A stretch of 32,781 bases of DNA from Paracoccaceae bacterium (GCA_902633655.1 CACPHA010000020.1:1-32781); one strand, 5' to 3'; counted from the first letter of the stretch, positions 24,887-32,781 are shown. Numbers and translations: made by a program. The notes: generated by a model not told the origin, from the letters alone.

Positions 24887-25968
24887 GCTTTGCCCGCCTT
24901 GAATTGTTTCACCGCATGCGCTACCCTTTCACATGCGTCCCTATCACCGACTGAAATACGTAAGCATTGGGGTAGCTTATAACTACTAACCCGCCGTACT
25001 ATTATGCCCTTGGACTTAAAGAATTCATCGCAAGCTTCGGCCTCTTCTTGATTTCTAAAACGCGCAAGGATAAAATTCCCCATAGAGTTATCTGAAACGA
25101 TGCCACATTCCGCCAAAGCTTTGGCCAGCCATGATCGTAAGAGATTGTTTTCCGAACGACATTTTCCAATATAATGTTGATCTTGAACGGCCGCTTCAGC
25201 GGCTGCTAAAGCAGGCCCGGACAAATTAAATGGTCCACGTATGCGGTTGAGGTTATCAACCACATTCTTAGGGCCATAGCCCCACCCCACCCGCATACCA
25301 CCTAGACCGTAAAGCTTTGAAAATGTACGAGTCATAAGGACATTTGTCCGTGTCTCTACCAATTTTGCACCACCATCATAATCTTCGATGTAATCAACGT
25401 AAGCGCCGTCAAGCACAAGTAGGATATGAGAGGGTATATTATCTGCGAGAAAAGTGATTTCTTCTAGGGAAATCATTGTGCCCGTGGGATTGTTCGGGTT
25501 TGCTATGAAAATAATCTTCGTGCGCTGCGTGCAGGCATTAAGTATTGCCGGAACGTCTGTAACTCGATCTTTCTCAGTTACCTCAATCGGAGTTGCACCG
25601 GCTGCGAGTGTACAGATACGGTAAAGTGCGAACCCATGTTCTGTGTGAATAACTTCATCACCAGGTCCTGCATAAGCTTGGCATATAAAGCTTAATATTT
25701 CATCGCTACCCACACCGCAAATGATGTTCTCTGCGGATAGTTGAAATATCTTCCCGATGGTTATGCGAAGTGCACTATGATCGGCCGATGGATAAAGATG
25801 TAAATTGAAAGCTGAATTCCGAAATGCTTCTATGGCTAATTGGCTAGGCCCTAGTGGATTCTCGTTTGAGCTTAATTTCACAACATTACTGGCTCCTTTA
25901 AGCGTTGCAAGGCCACCTTCATAGAGGTTGATTTTTTCAACCCCAGGCTTTGCTTGTAGTTGTGACAT
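24883..25968 (-). CDS. hisC: Histidinol-phosphate / aromatic aminotransferase
   Basis: PLP-dependent class I/II aminotransferase of 361 aa. It transfers an amino group to imidazole acetol phosphate and, in this genomic setting, probably also to prephenate or arylpyruvates. Motifs: KLSSNENPLGPS near 31, GVGSDEI near 85, ANPNNPTGT near 157, and the PLP lysine Lys218 in RTFSKLYGLGGMRVGWG. The ATG at 25968 has GGAGG 6 nt upstream, a strong ribosome binding site. It is coupled to tyrC downstream (4-bp overlap). The main his gene run lies about 18 kb away. Confidence 0.94.
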   Translation of the reverse strand: MSQLQAKPGVEKINLYEGGLATLKGASNVVKLSSNENPLGPSQLAIEAFRNSAFNLHLYPSADHSALRITIGKIFQLSAENIICGVGSDEILSFICQAYAGPGDEVIHTEHGFALYRICTLAAGATPIEVTEKDRVTDVPAILNACTQRTKIIFIANPNNPTGTMISLEEITFLADNIPSHILLVLDGAYVDYIEDYDGGAKLVETRTNVLMTRTFSKLYGLGGMRVGWGYGPKNVVDNLNRIRGPFNLSGPALAAAEAAVQDQHYIGKCRSENNLLRSWLAKALAECGIVSDNSMGNFILARFRNQEEAEACDEFFKSKGIIVRRVSSYKLPQCLRISVGDRDACERVAHAVKQFKAGKA

Positions 25969-26078
25969 TTGTGCCTCCGCTGTTCCTCACTTATTTACTA
26001 AAATGTATCATCTCGCCAGAAATTGAGAATGGGTCGAGGCGGCATCCCGTCACGACCGGCTTTTCCAAAATTAATAAC

Positions 26079-26699
26079 TTAGTTTTGCGCGTAGTATTCG
26101 ATTACGAGGTTTGGTTCCATGATTACTGGGTATGGTACGTCACCAAGGCTTGGTGTTCGGATAAACTTGGCTGTCATCTTGGAATGGTCGGCATCAATAT
26201 ATTCTGGTACGTCTCGCTCCGCTAGCTGCACCGCTTCAAGAAGTGCAGTGATCTGCTTAGAGCGATCACGAACCTGGATAACATCTCCTTCTTTAACTCG
26301 GTAAGATGGAATGTTAACTCTACGCTCATTTACAAGTATGTGTCCATGGTTTACAAATTGTCTCGCTCCAAAAATGGTAGCAACAAATTTAGCACGGTAT
26401 ACCACTGCATCTAAACGGCATTCCAAAAGTCCGATCAGATTTTCTCCTGTATCACCTTTAATTCTTTCAGCTTCGGCAAAGATGCGCCGGAACTGCTTCT
26501 CCGTCATATCACCGTAATAACCCTTCAATTTTTGCTTAGCCCGAAGCTGAAGGCCAAAATCCGACAATTTGCCTTTGCGTCGCTGACCGTGCTGGCCCGG
26601 ACCGTATTCACGGCGATTTACTGGTGATTTTGGGCGACCCCAGATGTTCTCACCCATACGGCGGTCTATTTTATGCTTGGCAGACGTGCGTTTGGTCAC
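26079..26699 (-). CDS. rpsD: 30S ribosomal protein S4
   Basis: Primary 16S rRNA-binding protein and early assembly factor of the small subunit; 206 aa, the usual length. The S4 N-terminal domain ([14 protein letters not shown], then [10 protein letters not shown]) is followed by the S4 RNA-binding fold at about 95-155 ([27 protein letters not shown]). It starts with GTG at 26699, with AAGGAG 7 nt upstream; a GTG start is unusual for such a highly expressed gene. It stands alone, outside a ribosomal operon. A long-range stem in its leader (26722-26779) ends 9 nt before the ribosome binding site and may be an autoregulatory element. Confidence 0.98.
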   Translation of the reverse strand: MTKRTSAKHKIDRRMGENIWGRPKSPVNRREYGPGQHGQRRKGKLSDFGLQLRAKQKLKGYYGDMTEKQFRRIFAEAERIKGDTGENLIGLLECRLDAVVYRAKFVATIFGARQFVNHGHILVNERRVNIPSYRVKEGDVIQVRDRSKQITALLEAVQLAERDVPEYIDADHSKMTAKFIRTPSLGDVPYPVIMEPNLVIEYYAQN

Positions 26700-26721
26700 G
26701 GCTGATCTCCTTCTAAAATGG

Positions 26722-26779
26722 CGCCTGTCATCGGCGTTTATGAAGGGCGTTGTCCTCTGACCTTTCGATCTGACAGGCG
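26722..26779 (-). promoter_or_regulatory. Structured rpsD leader, candidate S4 autoregulatory RNA
   Basis: On the minus strand, CGCCTGTCA (26779-26771) pairs perfectly with TGACAGGCG (26730-26722), a 9-bp stem closing a 40-nt interior. Directly inside its 5' arm is GATC-GAAA-GGTC, a 4-bp hairpin (one G-U pair) with a GNRA tetraloop. The stem ends 9 nt before AAGGAG of rpsD, where binding by S4 could affect ribosome access. This is a prediction from pairing only. Confidence 0.5.
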
Positions 26780-27882
26780 TTTCCTTGCGGATGCCACCAA
26801 CACCAATAAAGGCGGTCGTATAAATGAATACGCATGGGTGTCAATGGAAATGCATAGATTGAGTAGCTTTAAGTTGGTAAATTTTGAAAAATTTGATGTA
26901 GAAAATCAAACTTTCCAAAATGCGAGCTAATGTAAGTTGGTGCATAGTAAAATATTTTGTCGTCGAAAATAAAAATCGAGGATGCGCGTTTGTAAGTTGC
27001 TAAGTTCAAAGCTAAGTCAAATTGTTAGTTTAGGAGTTTAGACATTCAAAGAGGTCAAAAAAGAACGGTTTGTAGAGAGTAACAGGTTTCTCAATTCGGT
27101 GTAGGCAATGAGACCATTCACAAGAAGATTAATGCCTCCTTTTACCAATACGGCAACAGCATTTTGTACCAGAACAGCTGGTCTTAACGAAAAATAATAA
27201 CAATCTCTTCGGCGATGTACAATGAACTGCCTAATCGATTGCGTCAAAGGCAAAAAGACTGCAAACCCATGCAAGCATAACAAACCCATGCAAGCATAAA
27301 GAGCATAAAATGTGTGACTAGTATTCGTGCATGTTTAATCATTTAGAACTTCATGATGAAAATTTACACCTCGCTTAGGAACAAGTCGACCTTCGGAGCT
27401 CATTGTCTTTTAGATAACTTTATAAATTTTATGGTATTTGGTCTGGGAAGCTTTAAGCAACATAAAGAGGGACTGGAAAAGCGTCTATTCTCTCTTGTCT
27501 CAAGAGATTTAATCTATAAAAAAGTTCTTTTTTCCACCCGAAAATTAATGCTGGATTCAGCAGTTTAATTGACCACAATTGCACAGTCCCCTGTTGGATC
27601 AGACTTAAAGATTTGTGGTGAAATATTTAGGTATTTGGGCAATGTTTGGTTCAGCCTATATCTACGTTGTCCTTCATTGTGGTGCATTTTTTGTGTGGAT
27701 TGTTATAAAGGCAAAATATTTTGCGCTCTTCTAGGAAACTATTTTGGAAAGCTAATTAAATAAAAGCACTAAAACTTTTGCCAAAAGATTTACCGCAACG
27801 CTTACTTGTTGCCGCGCCACAGCATCTCATGTATCACCGCCACGGATTATTCTTTATTGATGAAACGCTGTTGGAGACAAAA
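26780..27882. other. 1.1-kb spacer between rpsD and phaA
   Basis: Holds the rpsD promoter side on the left, a 19-bp tandem duplication at 27262-27299 and the phaA ribosome binding site at the right end. Short frames on both strands (for example 27038-27289 minus, 27353-27568 plus, 27569-27763 plus) lack ribosome binding sites and motifs. I see no tRNA or convincing gene. Confidence 0.5.
27262..27299. repeat. 19-bp perfect tandem duplication
   Basis: CAAACCCATGCAAGCATAA occurs twice head to tail with no spacer (27262-27280 and 27281-27299). AGCATAA appears again just after, at about 27302-27308. Probably a replication-slippage duplication in non-coding DNA. Confidence 0.9.
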
Positions 27883-29058
27883 ATGACAAATGTAGTTATC
27901 GCCTCTGCTGCTCGAACACCTGTCGGCAGCTTTACCGGATCTTATGCTAATACCCCTGCACATGAACTTGGAGCATGCGTATTGGAGGCGTTAGTTGATC
28001 GTGCCGGTATCGAAAAAGCTGAGGTATCAGAAACAATAATGGGTCAGGTGCTTACTGCAGGCCAGGGCCAAAATCCAGCTCGGCAAGCTCATGTAAATGC
28101 AGGGCTCTCGGTTGAGAGTGCCGCCTGGGGTATTAATCAGGTGTGTGGATCTGGTTTGCGCGCAGTTGCTTTAGGAGCCCAACATATACAACTTGGCGAT
28201 GCCAAAATTGTCGCGGCGGGTGGTCAAGAAAATATGTCACTAGCCCCACATGTTTCACATCTAAGAGTGGGTCATAAGATGGGAGATACTTCCTATATTG
28301 ATAGCATGATTAAAGATGGTCTCTGGGATGCTTTTAATGGCTATCACATGGGGCAAACGGCAGAAAATGTGGCGCAAAAGTGGCAGATCAGCCGCGAAAT
28401 ACAGGACGAATTTGCCGTCAAATCACAGAATAAAGCAGAAGCTGCGCAAAATGCCGGCCGTTTCGAAGATGAAATCATACCCTTCTCGGTTAAAACTCGT
28501 AAGGGTGATATAGTCGTACACAAAGACGAATACATCCGTCATGGGGCAACTATTGAAACAATGCAAAAACTTCGCCCTGCATTCATTAAAGAAGGTAGTG
28601 TTACTGCGGCAAATGCTTCTGGTTTGAATGATGGCGCTGCTGGTGCGCTGTTGATGAGCGTGGATGAAGCTGAAAGACGAGGTATTGAACCGCTCGCGCG
28701 CATTGCTTCCTTTGCTACTGTTGGCCTCGATCCGTCTATCATGGGTGTTGGGCCTGTCTACGCAAGCCGCAAAGCTTTGGACAAGGCTGGATGGTCAGTA
28801 TCTGATCTCGATCTGGTAGAAGCTAACGAAGCGTTTGCTGCACAAGCTTGTGCTGTGAATAAAGAGATGGGCTGGGATACCGAAATTGTGAATGTAAATG
28901 GCGGTGCTATCGCGATTGGACATCCAATTGGTGCGTCCGGCGCACGGATTTTGAACACACTTTTGTTTGAAATGAAACGCCGCGATGCCAAGAAAGGTCT
29001 TGCAACTCTATGCATAGGCGGTGGAATGGGGGTGGCCATGTGCATAGAAAGATCTTGA
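27883..29058 (+). CDS. phaA: Acetyl-CoA acetyltransferase (beta-ketothiolase)
   Basis: Condenses two acetyl-CoA to acetoacetyl-CoA, the first step of polyhydroxybutyrate synthesis; 391 aa, the normal thiolase length. The acyl-bound Cys88 is in NQVCGSG; His347 is in IAIGHPIGASGARIL; the proton-transfer Cys377 is in LCIGGGMG. The start at 27883 is chosen because MTNVVIASAARTPVG is the canonical N-terminus and GGAG lies 7 nt upstream; the frame is open back to 27778 but that part is unlike the family. phaB follows 140 bp later, after a terminator. No PHB synthase gene (phaC) is in the window. Confidence 0.96.
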   Translation: MTNVVIASAARTPVGSFTGSYANTPAHELGACVLEALVDRAGIEKAEVSETIMGQVLTAGQGQNPARQAHVNAGLSVESAAWGINQVCGSGLRAVALGAQHIQLGDAKIVAAGGQENMSLAPHVSHLRVGHKMGDTSYIDSMIKDGLWDAFNGYHMGQTAENVAQKWQISREIQDEFAVKSQNKAEAAQNAGRFEDEIIPFSVKTRKGDIVVHKDEYIRHGATIETMQKLRPAFIKEGSVTAANASGLNDGAAGALLMSVDEAERRGIEPLARIASFATVGLDPSIMGVGPVYASRKALDKAGWSVSDLDLVEANEAFAAQACAVNKEMGWDTEIVNVNGGAIAIGHPIGASGARILNTLLFEMKRRDAKKGLATLCIGGGMGVAMCIERS

Positions 29059-29068
29059 CTAAATTAGT

Positions 29069-29093
29069 AAAACGGGGCTTCGATCCCGTTTTT
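29069..29093 (+). terminator. Rho-independent terminator after phaA
   Basis: AAAACGGG (29069-29076) pairs with CCCGTTTT (29085-29092) around an 8-nt loop, and the 3' arm runs straight into Ts (five in all). It lies 10 bp after the phaA stop and implies that phaB is at least partly transcribed from its own promoter. Confidence 0.8.
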
Positions 29094-29198
29094 ATACCTT
29101 AATTGAAAATTATTTTGCCTCGTGAGCGAAATAATGTTGCTAATTTTTGGTAAAAAACGTAACTACATTACTAAAAATTTAAGAGTAAGGAGACCATA

Positions 29199-29921
29199 AT
29201 GGCAAGAGTAGCTCTTGTAACTGGCGGATCGCGTGGCATCGGAGCCGCTATTTCTATTGGACTCAGGGATGCGGGATATTCCGTTGCCGCTTCTTTCGCG
29301 GGTAATGATGAGGCAGCAGAAATTTTCACAAAAAAAACATCAATAAAAACTTATAAGTGGAACGTTGCAGAATATGACAGCTGTATTCGGGGAATCGCCA
29401 AAGTAGAGTCTGATTTTGGACCAGTCGAAGTGTTGGTCAATAACGCAGGTATAACGCGGGATGCACCCTTCCACCGCATGACGCGTGAGCAATGGTCTGA
29501 GGTCATTGATACAAATCTTAGCGGTGTTTTCAACATGACCCACCCGATCTGGCCAGGCATGCGAGAAAGAAAGTTTGGACGTGTGATTACTATCAGTTCG
29601 ATTAATGGTCAAAAGGGGCAGTTTGCACAAGCCAACTATTCTGCATCAAAAGCGGGTGATTTGGGTATGACTAAAGCCTTGGCACAAGAAGGTGCGCGTT
29701 TTGGCATTACTGCAAATGCTGTTTGCCCCGGATACATTGCGACAGACATGGTTATGGCGGTACCTGAAAAGGTACGAGAAGGAATAATTGCCCAAATTCC
29801 TACAGGTCGTCTGGGAGAACCGGACGAGATTGCACGTTGTGTTGTTTTTCTAGCTTCAGACGAGGCAGCATTTGTAAATGGTTCTACAATCACCGTAAAT
29901 GGCGGCCAGCACTTCGTTTAG
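29199..29921 (+). CDS. phaB: Acetoacetyl-CoA reductase
   Basis: Short-chain dehydrogenase that reduces acetoacetyl-CoA to (R)-3-hydroxybutyryl-CoA with NADPH, the second step of PHB synthesis; 240 aa. The cofactor motif is TGGSRGIG at residues 8-15, then NNAGITRDAPFHRM with the family NNAG. The catalytic Ser133/134, Tyr147 and Lys151 lie in TISSINGQKG and NYSASKAG. PhaB-type features are the FHRMTREQW segment and the C-terminal INGQ-like VNGGQ. The ATG at 29199 has AAGGAG upstream. It follows phaA but is separated from it by a terminator. Confidence 0.95.
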   Translation: MARVALVTGGSRGIGAAISIGLRDAGYSVAASFAGNDEAAEIFTKKTSIKTYKWNVAEYDSCIRGIAKVESDFGPVEVLVNNAGITRDAPFHRMTREQWSEVIDTNLSGVFNMTHPIWPGMRERKFGRVITISSINGQKGQFAQANYSASKAGDLGMTKALAQEGARFGITANAVCPGYIATDMVMAVPEKVREGIIAQIPTGRLGEPDEIARCVVFLASDEAAFVNGSTITVNGGQHFV

Positions 29922-29979
29922 AAAGAATAGCTGCTCGATCGTAAACGTATTTTTTGAAGTTATGTAAATGCTATAGATG

Positions 29980-30000
29980 TACTCCTGAAATACAGGAGTA
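29980..30000 (+). promoter_or_regulatory. Hairpin containing a ribosome binding site
   Basis: TACTCCTG (29980-29987) pairs perfectly with CAGGAGTA (29993-30000) around a 5-nt loop (AAATA). The 3' arm contains AGGAG, the ribosome binding site of the glyoxalase-like frame starting at 30007, so folding would hide it. Confidence 0.55.
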
Positions 30001-30006
30001 GATATT

Positions 30007-30920
30007 TTGATCAGCAAAATCCTAGGCATACACCATATAAACGTGATTGCCAGTGATCCAAAGTCAAACAATGATTTTTCTACTAAGGGTATAGGTCTGA
30101 GAAGGGTCAAGAGGACTATTAATTTTGACAGGCCGTCAGTCTATCACCTATATTATGCTGATCCGACCGGCGCGCCAGGTACAGTATTAACATATTTTCC
30201 TTTTCCGAAGTGAATACGAGGGTATCGAGGTGACGGAGAAATTAGTTCGATGCGTTTTGCTGTAAATCCAGGAAGCTTACCCTTCTGGTTCGGTCGTTTA
30301 AAAAATAGCGTGGCTTAGAACTCCGGAGGTTGCGCTTTTTGGAAGTCCGATGCTGAATTCTCTTGGGCCCATGGCGAAGCTTTTGCTCTATGTGAAATGT
30401 GTAATTCGCCTCGTCCTGCTGTGCATAGTTTCATTGGCGATATATATGCAGTCAGGGGTTTTCATTCAGTGGAATAATGGTGCCTGCAAGTTCTAAGATA
30501 GAAAATTTGTTTAGCTTTATGGGCTATAGACTGATTGCGTTAGCGGTAAATATTCAAAGATACAAAACCTCCTACAAACAAACCACTTCGATAATTGACG
30601 TTAAGTTCATTGGTGCGAATAAAAGTTCTGTTGAAAATGCTTGATCTGTCCATCACATTGCATTTTCTTTTTCAGATGCATTTCAAGGCAAAGTTAGGCA
30701 GGCACTAATCGAAAAAGGGTATAATGTCGCTGGAATCAAAGACAGAAGTTACTTTAAGGCCGTTTATTTCCATACTGAAGAAGACATATTATTTGAGGTT
30801 TCCACCAATACGCCCGGGCTCAATACTGGTGAGCCTATCGAAAAATGGGAGAGAATTTATGCCTGCCTGCATCATGAGCATCTGCGTACGCAGCTAGAGA
30901 AAACGCTAGTCTGCATTTAA
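30007..30920 (+). pseudogene. Decayed glyoxalase / ring-cleaving dioxygenase (VOC family)
   Basis: Remnant of a two-domain vicinal-oxygen-chelate protein of about 300 aa. The N-terminus is well kept from TTG 30007 (AGGAG 8-9 nt upstream): KILGIHHINVIASDPKSN, then LRRVKRTINFD, YHLYYADPTGAPGTVLTYFP, and a stop at 30211. The homology then resumes in other frames: GYRGDGEISSMRFAV near 30218, a further piece around 30370-30470 ending near VRGFHSVE, and then IIDVKFIGANKSS near 30590. After an in-frame TGA just before SVHHIAFSFSDAF (about 30640) the C-terminal domain runs to the TAA at 30918, with GIKDRSYFKAVYFHTEED and ILFEVSTNTPG. At least two frameshifts and two internal stops are needed. The end abuts the stop of the next gene on the other strand. 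Confidence 0.9.
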
Positions 30921-31907
30921 TTAAAGCATCGAAGGTACGACTTGGTCTGGCGGTCTGTGGCCATCGGCAAACGTTTTGATGTTTATTATGACTTTTTCTC
31001 CCATCTCAATCCGACCTTCGTGTGTAGCTGAGCCCATATGTGGTAACAAAACAACGTTCTTGAGCTTTATCAGTTTTGGATTAATCTCCCGACCTCGTTC
31101 ATAAACATCTAGTCCGGCGCCGGCTAACTCTTCATTTTGGAGCATATTTGTAAGTGCATTTTCGTCTATTACTTCACCGCGAGATGTATTAATCACAACA
31201 GCGCTTGGCTTCAAAAGCTTTAGTCGTCTTGCATTCATCAAATGAAATGTTGAGGGTGTGTGTGGGCAATTTATAGATAAAACATCCATACGTGCTACCA
31301 TCTGATCAAGGCTTTCCCAATATTTAACACTATATTGTTTTTCTAAATCTCTATCTAGACGTCGCCGGTTATGATAGTGGATATCCATTCCAAAAGCTTT
31401 TGCGCGGATTGCGACTGCTTTCCCAATGCGACCCATTCCGAGAATTCCTAGTCTTCTTCCTGTGAGACGACCGCCAAGAAAAGCCGAAGGTGACCAACCG
31501 TCCCATTGACCCGTTTGCATGACTACAATGCCTTCAGGAATACGACGCGTAACGCTAAGAATAAGTGCCATGGTCATATCAGCGGTATCTTCAGTAACAA
31601 CACCGGGTGTATTTGAAACCAAAATGCCTCTTTGAAGAGCTGTTGTTACATCAATATTATCAAAACCCGCGCCAAAATTTGCAATAAGCTTTAGATTTTT
31701 TCCAGCCTGTGCAACCATCGGAGCGTCAACCACATCCGAAATGCATGGGACCAAAACGTCCACATCTTGCATATAGTCTATGATCTCTTTTTTATTCAGT
31801 GGGGTGTCTTCGTCCCTCAATTGGACATCGAATAATTCGTCCAATCTCTTTTCGACCACGTGTGGTAAACGGCGGGTTAGTGCCACCTTTAGTCGGTCTG
31901 AGCGCAT
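30921..31907 (-). CDS. D-isomer-specific 2-hydroxyacid dehydrogenase (glyoxylate/hydroxypyruvate reductase-like)
   Basis: An NAD(P)H-dependent reductase of 2-oxoacids, about 328 aa. The dinucleotide motif is LGILGMGRIGKAVA. The catalytic Arg is in INTSRGEVIDENAL, the Glu is in the RGREINPKLIKLKNVV segment, and the His is in LLPHMGSATHEGR, giving the complete Arg-Glu-His triad. A glyoxylate reductase (GyaR/GhrA-like) is the best guess, but the substrate is not certain. The ATG at 31907 gives the usual family length; the frame is open to 32018 but the extra 37 residues are basic and family-unlike, and they overlap the neighbouring divergent gene. It converges on the glyoxalase pseudogene with no gap. 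Confidence 0.88.
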   Translation of the reverse strand: MRSDRLKVALTRRLPHVVEKRLDELFDVQLRDEDTPLNKKEIIDYMQDVDVLVPCISDVVDAPMVAQAGKNLKLIANFGAGFDNIDVTTALQRGILVSNTPGVVTEDTADMTMALILSVTRRIPEGIVVMQTGQWDGWSPSAFLGGRLTGRRLGILGMGRIGKAVAIRAKAFGMDIHYHNRRRLDRDLEKQYSVKYWESLDQMVARMDVLSINCPHTPSTFHLMNARRLKLLKPSAVVINTSRGEVIDENALTNMLQNEELAGAGLDVYERGREINPKLIKLKNVVLLPHMGSATHEGRIEMGEKVIINIKTFADGHRPPDQVVPSML

Positions 31908-31990
31908 TTTTCTAATTCCATCGTGTAACAATCTAATAAAAAGAGATTGGCGCAATTGGGATAAAGTCTCAAGAACTAAGGACAAAAACT

Positions 31991-32506
31991 TTGGGAACAG
32001 GGCGTGGAAAAAAAACAAGGCTTTTTTTTGTAAGTATTATTGTTGCTGTCGCGAGCACTCAATTGACGTACGGTCAAGAGCGTGGTCCCGTCACGAACTT
32101 GCCAATGCCAAGATATGTGTCTTTGAAGGCAGGCAAAGCAAATGCACGCCGGGGACCGTCACTATCACATCGTATTGATTGGGTTTTTGTTCGAAAACAT
32201 ATGCCTTTAGAAATTTATGGAGAATATGAAAATTGGCGACGGGTAAGGGACCTTGATGGCGCAGGAGGTTGGGTTCATTATTCTCTCTTATCAGGATCGA
32301 GAACAGCAATTTTGACCATTGATATGCAGCCGATGCTCCAAGCGCCTTCAAGCGATGCTACGATTGTTGCGAGATTTGAGAAAGGTGCGATAGGTGATAT
32401 TAGACGCTGTGTGCCGAACTGGTGTCAGCTAACTTCTGGGGGATATAAGGGCTGGGTTTCCAAGGCTGCAATCTGGGGCGTTTACGCAGATGAGAAAAAA
32501 GATTAG
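31991..32506 (+). CDS. Exported protein with two bacterial SH3-like domains
   Basis: A 171-residue protein with a signal peptide (KKTRLFFVSIIVAVASTQL, cleavage near TYG-Q). Two SH3-like (SH3_4-type) repeats follow: about 42-105, with ARRGPS, WRRVRDLDGAGGWVHYSLL, and about 108-163, with NWCQLTSGGYKGWVSKAAI. Such domains usually bind cell-wall components. The only suitable start is TTG at 31991, with AAGG 10 nt upstream. It is divergent from the 2-hydroxyacid dehydrogenase and its stop overlaps the following minus-strand gene by 4 bp. Confidence 0.83.
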   Translation: MGTGRGKKTRLFFVSIIVAVASTQLTYGQERGPVTNLPMPRYVSLKAGKANARRGPSLSHRIDWVFVRKHMPLEIYGEYENWRRVRDLDGAGGWVHYSLLSGSRTAILTIDMQPMLQAPSSDATIVARFEKGAIGDIRRCVPNWCQLTSGGYKGWVSKAAIWGVYADEKKD

Positions 32507-32781
32507 TCTTCCTCGACCGTTTCGACACTTTGTGTCTCTTCCGCTGGGTTTTTTAGGTTTGAAATAATTTTAGCTAAACGCTCCAACTGATCCGGGGTCA
32601 TCAAAGCTGAATTGATCTTTAGGTCGAAACCATCTTCACTGAAGGCCTTTATTTTTGTGTGCGTATCATCTTCAATATCAACCTCATGACAACTTATTTT
32701 TCTACCAAGACCCTTAACATCAATTTTCTTTTCTTTGGCAAAAGAAAAGTGTTCTTTCATCAGCAAAAATGTCTCTTCTGA
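32503..32781 (-). CDS. C-terminal part of a probable class III adenylate/guanylate cyclase (5' partial)
   Basis: The frame is open through the right edge, so only about 92 C-terminal residues are seen. The stretch SEETFLLMKEHFSFAKEKK, then DVKGLGRKISCHEV, matches the end of class III cyclase domains, where a Ser-Glu-Thr helix is followed by a Lys-Gly-strand (usually VKGKG). About 50 residues follow that are not part of the domain and end in an acidic tail. An ATG at 32760 is probably internal. The catalytic part is outside the window, so activity cannot be judged. An unrelated small protein is the alternative. Confidence 0.55.
   Translation of the reverse strand, partial: SEETFLLMKEHFSFAKEKKIDVKGLGRKISCHEVDIEDDTHTKIKAFSEDGFDLKINSALMTPDQLERLAKIISNLKNPAEETQSVETVEED

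Noticed and set aside
27038-27763. Short frames between rpsD and phaA, including a possible phasin remnant
   Set aside because: One broken plus-strand frame looked faintly phasin-like, but no conserved motif could be pointed to and all frames lack good start signals.
27778-27882. N-terminal extension of PhaA
   Set aside because: The extra 35 residues are unlike thiolases, and a good ribosome binding site precedes the ATG at 27883.
31908-32018. N-terminal extension of the 2-hydroxyacid dehydrogenase
   Set aside because: It exceeds the usual family length, is family-unlike and overlaps the divergent SH3-protein gene.
1-32781. tRNA genes, CRISPR arrays, insertion sequences or phage genes
   Set aside because: No cloverleaf or T-loop patterns, regularly spaced repeats, transposase-like or phage structural frames were seen on either strand.

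Overview
This window is an AT-rich, gene-dense chromosomal segment from an alphaproteobacterium, plausibly a free-living aquatic or marine one. The evidence is the gene order hisB-hisH-hisA-hisF-hisE, the hisC-tyrC pair, the CbbR/FBPase/class I phosphoribulokinase cluster, a phaA-phaB polyhydroxybutyrate pair and a standalone rpsD. I see no phage, transposon, CRISPR array or tRNA. Non-ATG starts are common (GTG for hisE, rpsD and the CoA ligase; TTG for livM, livF and others). The genus cannot be named from this sequence alone.

Layout. 1-3.2 kb: the 3' part of a xanthine-dehydrogenase-family molybdenum hydroxylase, then a tungstate/molybdate-type ABC permease and ATPase without a binding protein. 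3.2-7.3 kb: a standalone Lrp/AsnC ligand-binding-domain protein (minus strand), then the histidine genes hisB, hisH, hisA, hisF and hisE. This run is interrupted between hisH and hisA by an inverted secreted DUF2147 gene. 7.3-8.3 kb: about 1 kb with no confident gene. 8.3-10.9 kb: an AarF/UbiB-type kinase divergent from an unrecognised protein with a DUF3102-like N-terminus; an imperfect 11-bp inverted repeat lies between them. 11.2-15.6 kb: cbbR divergent from fbp-prk-rpe-redoxin, with clustered palindromes in the divergent promoter and a two-tier stem-loop between prk and rpe. No RuBisCO gene is present. 16.2-22.4 kb: an acyl/aryl-CoA ligase converging on a complete branched-chain-amino-acid-type ABC transporter (binding protein, livH, livM, livG, livF). 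23.4-26.7 kb, minus strand: a PaaI-type thioesterase, tyrC, hisC and rpsD, the last with a structured leader. 27.9-29.9 kb: phaA and phaB separated by a terminator. 30.0-30.9 kb: a clearly decayed glyoxalase/ring-cleaving dioxygenase pseudogene. 30.9-32.8 kb: a 2-hydroxyacid dehydrogenase, an exported SH3-domain protein, and the tail of what looks like a class III nucleotide cyclase.

Taken together, most of the window is core metabolism: histidine and tyrosine synthesis, Calvin-cycle regeneration steps under CbbR, uptake and activation of an organic acid or amino acid, and PHB storage. The least expected elements are the rpsD leader structure, the cbbR-fbp palindrome array, the prk-rpe stem-loop, the DUF3102-like protein with its shared promoter repeat, a hairpin cluster near 15.9 kb, and the dead glyoxalase gene whose ribosome binding site sits in a hairpin. 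I did not find a convincing new multi-gene system.
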